Shown in pieces: positions 55,590 through 64,000 of a DNA stretch of 64,000 nt; positions within the stretch are counted from its first letter, which is position 1, and the number at the start of each line of letters is the position of its first letter. A model generated the notes under the pieces. The model ran no database searches. It saw only the letters and a program-made list of their open reading frames with translations, and was not told where the DNA came from. Source of the stretch: Tuctoria greenei (Eukaryota; Streptophyta; Magnoliopsida; Poales; Poaceae); the NCBI GenBank assembly GCA_036927565.1, contig JAYESD010000010.1, forward strand, positions 119,008,866 through 119,072,865. Direction: 5' to 3'. The position numbers and the translations under genes were made by a program.

Positions 55590-57337
55590 CTAACTCCTGG
55601 AGTTCCTATTGAAGAAAGAGGCAACTGTATGGGTAGCTTCTTGAAAGCTGGCCCTAGCAGCTTGTTCCTCCTCGGCAACGGGTCCTCCGAACACTAGAGC
55701 TGAAGACATCTGGGGGTCCTGGCTTTTGAAACATGCCAGCACATATTCGACAACGTTCATGGCCAGGGTCCTTCCGTCAATCTCACATTCGTCGACGACT
55801 ACGTCGCCCACGGCGTCAAGCTTCTTGCCAGCAGAGATCAACGCCGCCAGTGCCTTGTCCATCTCTGGCTCTGGGTCAGCTGGACGTACCAGGATGAAAC
55901 CAAACGGCACTAGAGCTTTGTTGGCGTGCCTTAGGAAATCCCAATCTTGCAGGGACTCAGTTGCTCTCAGGCTCCTAAGCTCCTCCAGTGACTTTCTGGC
56001 AACCAAAAGTTCCACATAACCTTCCTTGTAGAAGCGCTCGACTTCCTTAGCGTGCTACTGGATACTTCCAGCCATACGCTTTTCTTGGTCACTGAGCTCT
56101 TTCTCTCCGAGGTAGATACGGTTCCTCTGCTTTGCCAAGTCCTTCTCCTTGGCCTTCACCTTGTCCTCCCCGATGGAGATACCAGTCTCTCTTTTGGAGA
56201 CATTTACCCCCATCTGCTATATCAACTCCTTCTCCTGATCACACAACTAATCAAATTGTTTATCGCGATTAGCCAAGCTCTACTCTCCCAGTGAAAACCT
56301 TTGGGCAAGCTCCGCTTCCCTCTTCATGATGTCTTCCTCTTTCTCCATGAGCTTATCCTCCTTTCGATCTAGGGCTTCCTCACGCTTGAGCAGGTGTTCA
56401 TTCAGCTTGTTGAGGCCGTTCAAGCGGTCATCGGTCGCTTCGCTGACCTCCTTAGCTACTCAAATATCTACCGGGTCTTATCATGGAGAGCCTTAATCAT
56501 GGCCTCTCTTTCATTGAGCGTGCAGTCCAACCGCACTAGTCGGGCCTTCTCCTTGGCCACCCACTCGTTTTGGTCAGCCAACCGAGACTGCGTCAGCTTC
56601 GTCTCGAAATGAAGTTTGTTGCGCCAACGCCTTAAATTGTTGTGCTCTTCTTTTAGATTCTTGCTTTCATTGTCGAAGGTGAGCTGGACCTGGCGGAGAC
56701 TTGAGCAAGCGTTGTCAATAGCCAAAGCCAGGGGGATCGGCTCTGGGCCTGCCTGAAGTTCCTCAATGGGCTCTAGTGGGTCTTCCAAAATCACTATCGG
56801 ATCCCACGACACGAGCATGTTATCTAGCAGCTCAACATCACCGGGGTCGACCTCTGGGAACCCATCAATATTCACCGTGACAGAAGAAGGTTCCACCGCA
56901 CGAGCTCCAATCTCCGAGGCTGATGAAGAGGGTCCCTCAGCTGGATCTTCAATCATCGGCTCATAATATGAAGGACCCACAACCGGATCTTTGGGTTGCG
57001 CCGGCTCACACATAACCACCTCCGGAGCTATCGCATCCTTAGTTGGCACTAAAGTGTTTGCTGGAGCTTCATCCACTTCCAACACCGATGACGGAGTTTC
57101 CACAGCAGGCTCCGAAACTGCCGAGGTTTCATCAAACTCTTCCTTCGCGTGGTCCGGTGTCATGACCGGATCTTTAGTCACTGGCTCTGGACTTGTCTCC
57201 ATGTCAGCTGGTGCCGGAGTTGTCGTGTCATCTACCACCACCACTGGGGAGAGGCAGGGGCCGGAGCGGGAGCTTTAGCCAGTGCAACCTCCGGAGCCGC
57301 AGTAGGCACCGGAGCTTCCATGCTTGTTCTCGACATT
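55590..57337 (-). pseudogene. T1 antisense gene, second exon (acidic region, coiled coil, C-terminal domain)
   Basis: On the minus strand after the predicted acceptor: a Pro/Ala/Glu-rich acidic stretch (57244 on, DTTTPAPADMETSPEPV), then a long charged coiled coil (EHNNLRRWRNKLHFETKL through KRETGISIGEDKVKAKEKD, about 56700-56060). A C-terminal domain follows (EELRSLRATESLQDWDFL, KKLDAVGDVVVDECEIDGRT) ending at 55590. Frame changes near 57255 and 56100 and several stops break it. Antisense ORFs downstream of pol are known in Tat-lineage elements; their function is not established. Confidence 0.75.
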
Positions 57338-57412
57338 CTGGAAGCAGAGAGTGTGGAATTAAATATAGAGCAAGGAAAATATCAAAACAAAAGTTAAGGA
57401 GCCAATTATTAC
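57338..57412 (-). other. Predicted 75-bp intron in T1 antisense gene
   Basis: The minus strand reads CAAG|GTAATAATTGG ... TCTCTGCTTCCAG|AATG. It is AT/T-rich with a good pyrimidine tract. It contains the stop that ends exon 1, and splicing joins the frames (AG|A). Confidence 0.6.
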
Positions 57413-58917
57413 CTTGTATAATTGCCACTCCAATTGACGTCGATCTTCTTCCTCAAGCACTGGGAGCTAGAGCCCGTCGTCGGTGTGGCGAATGCCTCGG
57501 GGCCCGAACCTGGAGTTGAGGCGGCCACAGGCGCTGCCACCTTTGGGACCTCCATCATCGGAGGTTGCACTCCAGACCCAAAGCCACCAGCTGACATCTG
57601 GGCAGGAGTTGGTATGCCGGAGCCAGTGCCTCTTGCGAGCACTGGACCCGAAGAAGCAGCAAGAGATTGAGGCACGATCACCACGGAGATAAGCCAAGGT
57701 AGAGGTGTCATTTCTGTCAGAGCTTCCCTCACTCTGCTCCAATCGCTCCTTGTCATCTTCCGCTTGCGACTCAGAACATCGATGGGAGCCTTCTCCTTGC
57801 CTTGGCCAGAGGTAGACTTCGTTGGAGCAGAAGTTGCGGGACCTTTGCCTTTGCCACTGACTAGCGCAGGTTGGGAGCTTTCATGGGAGCAAGGAGCTCC
57901 GGGGGTAACAATCCCGACCGTAGGCGTGCTCCAACGCTTTTCCACGAGGCCTATATCATCAAGAGCTGGCATCTTCTTCCGCAGCTCCCTCCTGACCTCT
58001 GGCACAATATTTAAAGGCAGGGATTCTGCCATTGGAGTTAGATCATTGGGGCGAATGACTCCGAGCTGCAACTTCTAGATATGGAGCTTCAAAGCTCCTT
58101 CATTCAGTTTGGATCCGAAGCCCATCTCGATCCAGTTGTGATCGTGCTCTCCACCGAACGCTCAGGCAGGCCACTCCCTCGTCTTCAGTGGAACCCACCG
58201 GTTAGTCAGGAAGTTGGCGATGACCATCAGAGGAGTCACTCCTCCTTTGATGAACTCCCGGATCCTTGTCAAGATCGGGTTGTACTCCTCTGATAGCGTG
58301 GGAGCAACTTCCCAAACATCAGTGTCGATGGTCGGAAGGCTGTCAGGCAGCTCCAGCATATCCTGGTGATCCACCATGATGGCCATCCAGTCTTTCTTTT
58401 AGCTGTCCCACGTCCAAGAAGGGAAGGTCTTCAGGTACTTGAGCGGCGAGTTCTTGCGCTTCACGAAGTAGAGGAAGCCATGGTACTTGTTGCTCTTCCC
58501 AGTTGCGTGGACCGTGAAGAAGGTCTAGAAGAGCAAGATGCAGGGCGGCACACCCACCCACATCTCGCAAAAGTGGACAAAGGTCGCCAGTAAAAAGAAA
58601 GAGTGGGGGCCAAGGTGATGAAGCTGCAGGCCATAGAAGTCCAGCAGCATCAGCAGGAAGCTTGAGAATGGTGGGATAAGCCCCACCATGGCATACGATA
58701 GGAAGTAAATGATCTCGCTAGGATTCTCCTTCTTGAAGGGGAACTTGCTGACGCATATCAGGTTGTTGAAGGAGTTTCTTGACCACCCAATGTAGGTGCG
58801 GACCTTCACCAAGTCTTTGTTTTTCTTGATCCGGCTCCGAGGAAGTCTCAACTCCATCGCTGTAAAGTGGAGCAAAGGAGGAGGAAAGTTTGCAAGGGCA
58901 GAGAGCTCGAAGCGCAA
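57413..58917 (-). pseudogene. T1 antisense gene, first exon (Transposase_28 / putative gypsy-type transposon domain)
   Basis: One frame from 58917 to 57413 with stops near 58524, 58400, 58162 and 58078. The N-terminal part reads MVGLIPPFSSFLLMLLDFYG, LHHLGPHSFFLLATFVHFCE and MWVGVPPCILLF. This pattern is that of the plant family PF04195 (putative gypsy type transposon). Then LPTIDTDVWEVAPTLSEEYN and a Ser/Pro/Lys-rich linker with KRKMTRSDWSRV. It is transcribed opposite to pol. Not a transposase in any shown sense; the role is unknown. Confidence 0.78.
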
Positions 58918-59370
58918 TGTCAGATGAAGGCATAAAGAGTTCTCTTCTTCTGTGCACTTCCCCCTTTGGTAAGCCTCCGCAACGCTTGGATGGAAATTAC
59001 CTCCAGACCCGAATCGCTATTGACCTCGTGAATTACAAGGGGGCCCTGGTCCACTTTGCATAAAAAGTTACACCAGGCGAACTGTTGTCATGATGAGAAG
59101 TTGGAAGCCCGAGGGCGGCCGTCTGTCAGGGCTAGAAAGATTACGCTGGGAACCGATATGAATTTCGTATTGGGAGCCGGCGACCTTCAATTGCGTGAGG
59201 TCCGCACGCCAGGATCCCACCCGTCATGTCAAAAATGGCCATGTGGCAATTGCATAACTCTTTGTCATCGCTTCAACCACCCAAGAAAAGACTTTGAAGC
59301 CGCAGCGCGAGACTCGAAGATGTCCTCACCTCTGGTAGTATAACTACACCCAGAAGGCTTTTCCCAGAGT
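58918..59370 (-). other. Spacer between T1 antisense gene and polypurine tract
   Basis: This would hold the promoter and 5' UTR of the antisense gene. An alternative short frame (58957-58718) overlaps its start. No clear TATA box; nothing else recognised. Confidence 0.5.
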
Positions 59371-59386
59371 TGGGCTTGGGGGCCAC
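59371..59386 (+). promoter_or_regulatory. T1 polypurine tract
   Basis: tgggcttgggggccac directly precedes the LTR start. The G-rich core ttggggg is usual for Tat elements. Confidence 0.75.
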
Positions 59387-60230
59387 TATCGGTACCCTGG
59401 ATACCAGGTACCCCCTGATAACGCACTTAAAACCAAGGAGTTCCTATGTCCGAGTTAAAGACTTATGAAGGCAACACACGTCTGATAGCACTGGGCCCGC
59501 ATCCCTCGATTGGGTACCTGAGTGCTACCACGTGTCCTGCGGGACTAGCCTTGCCTCCCTTCACAGGGAAGCTCTGATCCCGCCACGTGTCCAGCAACCC
59601 CGGACCTAACCCCCAGTAGAGGGAAGCTTCGGTGCCACCACGTGTCAAGAGGCTTCGAACCTGCCTCCCCACAGAGGGAAGCTCTGGAGCTACCACATGT
59701 TGGACCTCCAAACTTAAGCCTGCAACGGGAACACTACTGGATATCCAACGGCACGGACATTCAAGAGGCTATTAAACAGCTATTACAAGACCTGATTAAT
59801 GTTTAATTAATTCAGCATAATGACATGCGATCAGAGGACCATCAAGATAGTTGCCTTTAAGATGCATTATCACACTGTTAATCATGATTATGCATGTGGA
59901 TCGTGTATAGGTGAATCATTACCGCCAGGGCCACCTATCAGGCCAGACATAAACTGTAACAGCCAGTCCTTATCAATAAAACGGATGTGTCACACTATAG
60001 AGGACAACTAAGCTCACACGCATACAAGCAACCATAGACACTCGCCACATACATACATACTCAATAAACAACCACCTCGTGGAGTACTATATTACGCTCA
60101 GCCATCCCGAACCACGTAAAAACTCTCATGTCACCCTCTTGTTCGTGATCTTACGCGCCCCATCCGAATACGAACCTTTGCGAACTACGCTTTAGTAGTA
60201 CCGGGGAAGTGTCGTTGCAACACTTCGACA
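59387..60230 (+). repeat. T1 3' LTR (about 844 bp)
   Basis: It starts TATCGGTACCC (expected TGTCGG) and ends CACTTCGACA, giving the short inverted terminal repeat TGTCG/CGACA with one mutation. A near-perfect inverted repeat GGTACCCTGG/ACCAGGTACC lies at about 59391-59412. The 5' LTR is outside the window, so the boundary rests on end motifs and polypurine tract. Confidence 0.78.
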
Positions 60231-60469
60231 ACAGCCAAATTATTCCATGATTGAGTGAATAGGATATGACCCTAGGTAGGTTTTTAGTAGGATAACCCTT
60301 TTTGTTTTCACATTTTATGTGAAAATGGGATAGTGTATGTCTAGTTTCCGTTTGCCGAAAACTTTGTTGAAGATCTCGAATCCCTTCTGAGAGATCGACC
60401 TCGTGTCGTTACTCCTCAAAAGCTTTGTGCGGGAAAGCAAGCCAGTGCTACTATACCAACAACCAAAAG

Positions 60470-61730
60470 GTTGATGGCCTAGAAGACCTTCGTGAGTTTT
60501 TGACTCCCTGTGCAAACAATGTGCCTGTTAGGCCCACTGTTAACACGGGAGACGTGAACATTGAAATCAAGACTGGCCTGATCACTATGGTACAAGCCAA
60601 CCCATTTTGTGGGAAGGCTAATGAGGATGCAAGTGATCACCTGCAACAATTCCTTGAGATCTGTAGCACTTTTAAGATCAAGGACGTGTCTACATATGTT
60701 GTACATCTTAGACTATTTCTTTCTCCCTTAGTAGGAGAGAAAAATAGTTGTTCTACTCATACCAAAGTGTTGTAGACACTTGTGAGAAGGGTTCCACGCA
60801 TTCCTAACCAAGTTCTTCCCGTTAGGCAAGACTAATGCCCTACGTGGAAGGATTTCCAGCTTCCAGCAAGACGCTAAAGAGTCTACTCCCAAGGCTTGGC
60901 GAAGGCTTCAGGAGTACATCCTGACTTGTCCCCACCATGGGATGGATGACTAGCTGAGTATCCAAAACTTCTACAATGGGCTAATCCCTTTCGCCTGTGA
61001 CCATGTCGATGCTGTTGTTGCAGGTGCCTTCTTCTCATTGAGGGTGCCCAAAGCCAAAGACTTCATAAAGAAGATGGTGTCAAACATGGGTTGGAGCGAC
61101 GAGTGTCTCCAAACCCGTTAGCGAGGCATCCACACTTTGAGAGAGGTGGATATGATTGCTGCCAAATTGGACCTCCTCATAAAGAAGATAGATTCACAAG
61201 CCAATGGGGACGTATGTGGCAATTCCTATGCCCTAGACTCTCACATCACCTGTGAAGTCTGTGGCAACACAGTCCATTTGGGCAATGACTACCCAAAAAC
61301 CCGTGAGGATGCCTTATACGTAGCCAACAATGGAAACAAAAATGGCTATCGTCCAGGAGGTGAAGGGTGGGGGCAACCATGCTATTTCTTTCAAGGAGGG
61401 TATAACAACAACGGCAACAATGGAAATCAACTCAACTTGAGAGAGCTTGCCATTAGCCAACTGAAGATCAATGATGCCTTATGAAAGAAGCTATCTGCTA
61501 AGGAGAAGACCCTAGAAAGCATTAATGCCAAGATTGAAGGACTATCCTTGGTCTTCAAGAATCAATTGAGCTTCAACGAGATGTTGGAGAATCAGTTGGC
61601 TCATCTAACAGTTGTTGTTCCGCCAGTGGAGAATGGCAAGATGCCACGACAACCTGAACGTCTCATGGAAAACGTCAACATGATTTCACTATGAGAAGGC
61701 AACTAGCTGAAGGACCCTGAATATCCCATC
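60470..61730 (+). pseudogene. Athila-type gag
   Basis: Frame 2 to about 60735: RPTVNTGDVNIEIKTGLIT, MVQANPFCGKANEDASDHL, QQFLEICSTFKIKDVSTYV. A frame change near 60740-60780 leads to the frame that runs to the end of protease: FHAFLTKFFPLGKTNALRG, ISSFQQDAKESTPKAWRRL, CPHHGMDD, ASNMGWSDE-like KKMVSNMGWSDECLQTR, MIAAKLDLLIKKIDS. The zinc knuckle CEVCGNTVHLGNDYP has its last Cys changed to Tyr. Stops occur near 60951, 61119 and 61482. This matches the gag of grass Athila-lineage elements. Confidence 0.85.
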
Positions 61731-62288
61731 ATATCTTGCTCGATTGGGGCTCACTACTTTGACAAGGCACTTTGTGACCTTGGAGCAAGTGTAAGTGTGA
61801 TGCCCAAGGTGGGCTTCGACCATATGAACTTCACGGAGCTTACTCCAACACCAATGTAGCTCCAACTGGTTAATTCTTCAATTTGTTGTCTGGTGGGTAT
61901 TGCTGAACACGTTTTGGTAAGAATCCAGAATTGCTTCATACACGTGGATTTCGTGGTGCTCAACATGGATGTCGAGAAGGTTATGCTGCTCATTCTTGGG
62001 CGCTCGTTCCTTAGTACCACGAAGGCTCGCATAGATGTGGGAGCTGGAGAAATCCACTTCCATATCAATGGCAAGGAGGAGAAGTTTAACTTTTGCCCAA
62101 AGTCAGAACAATGCTCGATGATTCGCATCAAGTATCGGTTGAATGTTAAACACGTTCAAGAGGTCAAAGTCACACATCCAAAGGTGGATCCGCTCATTGC
62201 ACTCATGAGGGAATTGATATATGCGGAGAACCCGTCTTATCGTCCACGCCAACATCCCAAGAAGATGGAGAAGTTTGTGCCTCCCTGA
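61700..62288 (+). pseudogene. Athila-type protease
   Basis: Same frame as the gag end: PEYPIISCSIGAHYFDKALC, then the active-site loop DLGASVSVMPKVGFDHMNF (DLGA is the Athila form, near 61780), FTELTPTPM, FIHVDFVVLNMDVEKVMLL, ILGRSFLSTTKARIDVGAG and EIHFHINGKEEKFNFCP. One stop near 61857 lies after TPTPM. It ends at 62286-62288. A short Lys-rich tail continues after the stop. Confidence 0.87.
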
Positions 62289-63107
62289 AGGCCCAAGTAC
62301 ACCAAGCCGTCAAAGAAGGAATGGCAGAAGAAGCAAGACAAGTCATCTGAGCCCATCCCTCTGGGCCCAGATGTCAAAAAATAAAGAAGGAGGAATGTCC
62401 ATCTCATCGGACGGTGGTGAGACCTAGCCAATTTGTTAAATTGGTAATTATCTTTTCTTTGATTTTTCTTTTTTCTTCATTTGGTTTTTCCCCACTTAGT
62501 TTGATTTTCCCCACTGCATATTTGGTTTTTCTTAGCAAGTTGATTCATCTTATATTTTGAACCATCATTTTTTATTTCTTTATTTTTCACAAAAGAAAAT
62601 TGTTGCATTTTGAAAAAAGGGTTTTATTCAAAAAACAATCTTTCTGAGCTGCAAACGTGGCATTTCACCAACGTGCTAATTTTATAGCCATTGGGGAGGC
62701 ACCTGCCAAAAAGGGGGAACAGGGGGCCACAATTGCAAGGCAGCCGAACCCCCTGTTCGGCTAACATGGGGAAAGAGCCAATTTGGCTCTCTCTCTCTCT
62801 CCCAACAGCTACATTTGATCCTCTTATGACCGTTGGGGAGTGTAGACTGTAAATGGTGGTCGTGAGGAGCACTCCTCTTCACACTTCACCTCATTTCACA
62901 ACTCCCCAAAGTCACTCTTTGCTCACATTACTTTTTTTTGCTCTTCATTGAAGCACTCTTGCTCAAATCCAACCAAAAAAGATTTTCTTTTGTTTGATTT
63001 GCAATTTGCTCTCAAGTTCTTCAAGGGAAAATTCGTTGGCGGTTTTGCTTTCACTAACATCACCTCTTTCGAGTTTTTGCTTTGTTGTGTTCTTGCTTGT
63101 TGTGGCC
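62289..63107 (+). other. Non-coding spacer replacing pol in the Athila-type element
   Basis: It contains T-rich blocks with repeated ttggtttttccccact (about 62475-62540), a GA/CT microsatellite (about 62786-62803) and a perfect 8-bp stem hairpin AGCCGAAC/GTTCGGCT (62742-62762). No RT or integrase remnant seen. Confidence 0.65.
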
Positions 63108-64000
63108 ATGAAAGGAATGAAGAGGTTGTTTGGGAAGAGGAAGGAGACTGCAAGGTCAAGCCATGGTGGAGACTCAAGTGCACGTCCCTCCTTCATTGCT
63201 ACACCAAGTCCACGGAGAGGGAGTGTATGTGGGGCACTCCCATGGGTGAGAGGAGCAACCCACAACAACTTCTCCGCAACAACGACCTCGACATACAAAG
63301 TAAAGTTGAAGATCAAGCATGCAAGCTCCTCCAAGATCGTGAGTTTTCACATACTAAAGCTTATCATCCAATTTGTTCTACAAAATAGGTATGGATTCCG
63401 AATTGCCTTCCATTTGGTGTGCACTAGGATGGGAGAATTTTGCTCACATAGAGGAGAGGGGTTTACGCCTCTTCTCTATGCAATTCCTTTGCACCCTTAA
63501 AATTGGATTTGATGGTTTCTCTTTTAGATTATTTCAAAAAATACAACATCCTATGGAAAGAATAAGTGAAATCCTAGGCTTCCATAAACGTTGTTTGCCA
63601 GATTAGGACACTTTGCCTAAATTTAACAAACAAAGTTTTTGGCATGAATTGACTAGTAAGGTCAGATATAGTGCTCCTAGGAATAGCCACTTGCACAATC
63701 CTACTTTACGCTTCATGCATAGATGGGTGGCTATCACTAAGTTCCCTAGAGGAGATGTTAGAGTAGTGCATGATGATGAGCTAAAAATTTATTTGCCATG
63801 GTTAAAAAGATAAAAGTTGCTCCAGTTATTGTCATGATGACACAATGGTTAGATTGCATTTCAAGGACAGGGCCAATTGAATGCATTTCAGTGATTATCC
63901 GCATTGCTACTAGGGTTGGAGCACTAGAATATATTTCATTTGGATATATTGAAACCGCACTAGAATTAATTAATGAAGGTTATCTAGTGCAAGGAGATAC
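63108..64000 (+). pseudogene. Athila-type ORF downstream of pol (env-position protein), runs off the window
   Basis: The start MKGMKRLFGKRKETARSSHG is at 63108, with a Ser/Arg-rich N-terminus. A frame change near 63330-63370 leads to GMDSELPSIWCALGWENFAH, GLRLFSMQFLCTLKIGF and FRLFQKIQHPMERISEILGF, then a stop at 63604-63606. Next come SFWHELTSKVRYSAPRNSHL, HNPTLRFMHRWVAITKFPRG and DVRVVHDDELKIYL. A second frame change near 63796 leads to MVKKIKVAPVIVMMTQWLDC and IECISVIIRIATRVGALEY. This resembles the ORF found in grass Athila-related elements and the Arabidopsis Athila ORF-1 family. Function unknown; no signal peptide or clear membrane segment seen. Confidence 0.75.

Larger units (their letters stand above)
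52987..60230 (+). mobile_element. T1, Tat-lineage element, right part (integrase to 3' LTR)
   Basis: This continues the T1 pol after S1. It holds integrase (to 54288), a long non-coding 3' region with 72-bp tandem repeats, an antisense gene (55590-58917), a polypurine tract (59371-59386) and the 3' LTR (59387-60230). The size and content of the region between pol and LTR are typical for Tat elements. Confidence 0.9.
60231..64000 (+). mobile_element. Athila-type element, partial, lacking RT, RNase H and integrase
   Basis: Gag and protease (60470-62288) are followed directly by non-coding DNA, then by the ORF that lies 3' of pol in Athila-like elements (63108 to the window end). No RT, RNase H or integrase motif is found in any frame between 62289 and 64000. 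No LTR is visible; the right end is beyond the window. The 60231-60424 leader has no recognisable gene. Confidence 0.78.

Noticed and set aside
59056..59343. 95-codon open frame on the plus strand
   Set aside because: It sits in the spacer between the antisense gene and the T1 polypurine tract, has no similarity I recognise, and Cys/His placement looks accidental.
61754..62131. 125-codon minus-strand frame
   Set aside because: It is a shadow of the Athila-type protease on the plus strand.
1..64000. Host genes, tRNA or rRNA genes, DNA transposons, Helitrons
   Set aside because: I looked for non-retroelement coding text, tRNA-like clover-leaf sequence next to gaps, and terminal inverted repeats. 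Apart from primer-binding-site matches to tRNA-Met nothing was convincing. Without search tools a small MITE could be missed.

Overview
The window is transposable-element DNA from a plant nuclear genome, most likely a grass (Poaceae). The reason is the mix of element families: Tekay-type chromoviruses with very long LTRs, a Tat-lineage element with an archaeal-type second RNase H and an antisense ORF, and an Athila-type gag. Species cannot be told from this. I found no host gene, tRNA, rRNA, CRISPR array or bacterial feature. Every long reading frame is either a decayed retrotransposon protein or an accidental ORF in an LTR.

The layout is a Russian-doll nest that can be solved from LTR ends and target-site duplications (TSDs). 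The outer host is a Tat-lineage Ty3/gypsy element T1 on the + strand. Its RT, RNase H and second RNase H lie at 1-2318. Its integrase, 3' tandem repeats, antisense gene and 3' LTR lie at 52987-60230. S1, a short-LTR Tekay-like element on the - strand (2319-52981), cut T1, with TSD cgaac on both sides. L1, a long-LTR Tekay-like element on the - strand (3811-44457), entered the 3' LTR of S1, with TSD tgaat. L2, of the same long-LTR group on the + strand (16078 to about 41503), entered the 5' LTR of L1. A later deletion with filler DNA removed its right end. S2, of the same family as S1 on the + strand (19405-29744), entered the 5' LTR of L2, with TSD gcacg. The pre-insertion site of S2 survives unbroken in the 3' LTR of L2 near 41396. 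To the right of T1, from 60231 to the window end, lies a gag-protease segment of an Athila-type element with no RT, RNase H or integrase, followed by the long ORF that sits downstream of pol in such elements.

The Tekay-like elements read LTR, primer-binding site, gag, protease, RT, RNase H, integrase, chromodomain, polypurine tract, LTR. All carry nonsense and frameshift changes, many of them C-to-T changes in CAG or CGA codons, so none should be autonomous. The chromodomain at the integrase C-terminus fits insertion into heterochromatin and so the nesting itself.

The least explained part is in the long-LTR group. L1 and L2, on opposite strands and clearly diverged, both carry an extra ORF between leader and gag: a globular domain opening with a LPxGWVF motif followed by a coiled coil. 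In both copies a pyrimidine-AG splice acceptor abuts its ATG, and both leaders keep the same donor-like sequence (CAG|GTAAGAGGTAAGG) after the primer-binding site. This suggests a spliced leader intron of about 1.6-1.8 kb feeding an accessory protein. Other points of note are the antisense two-exon gene of T1, its 72-bp tandem repeats, a repeat-rich linker inside its RNase H, and an array of CGGACTAGTCCG-like palindromes in the LTRs of S1 and S2.
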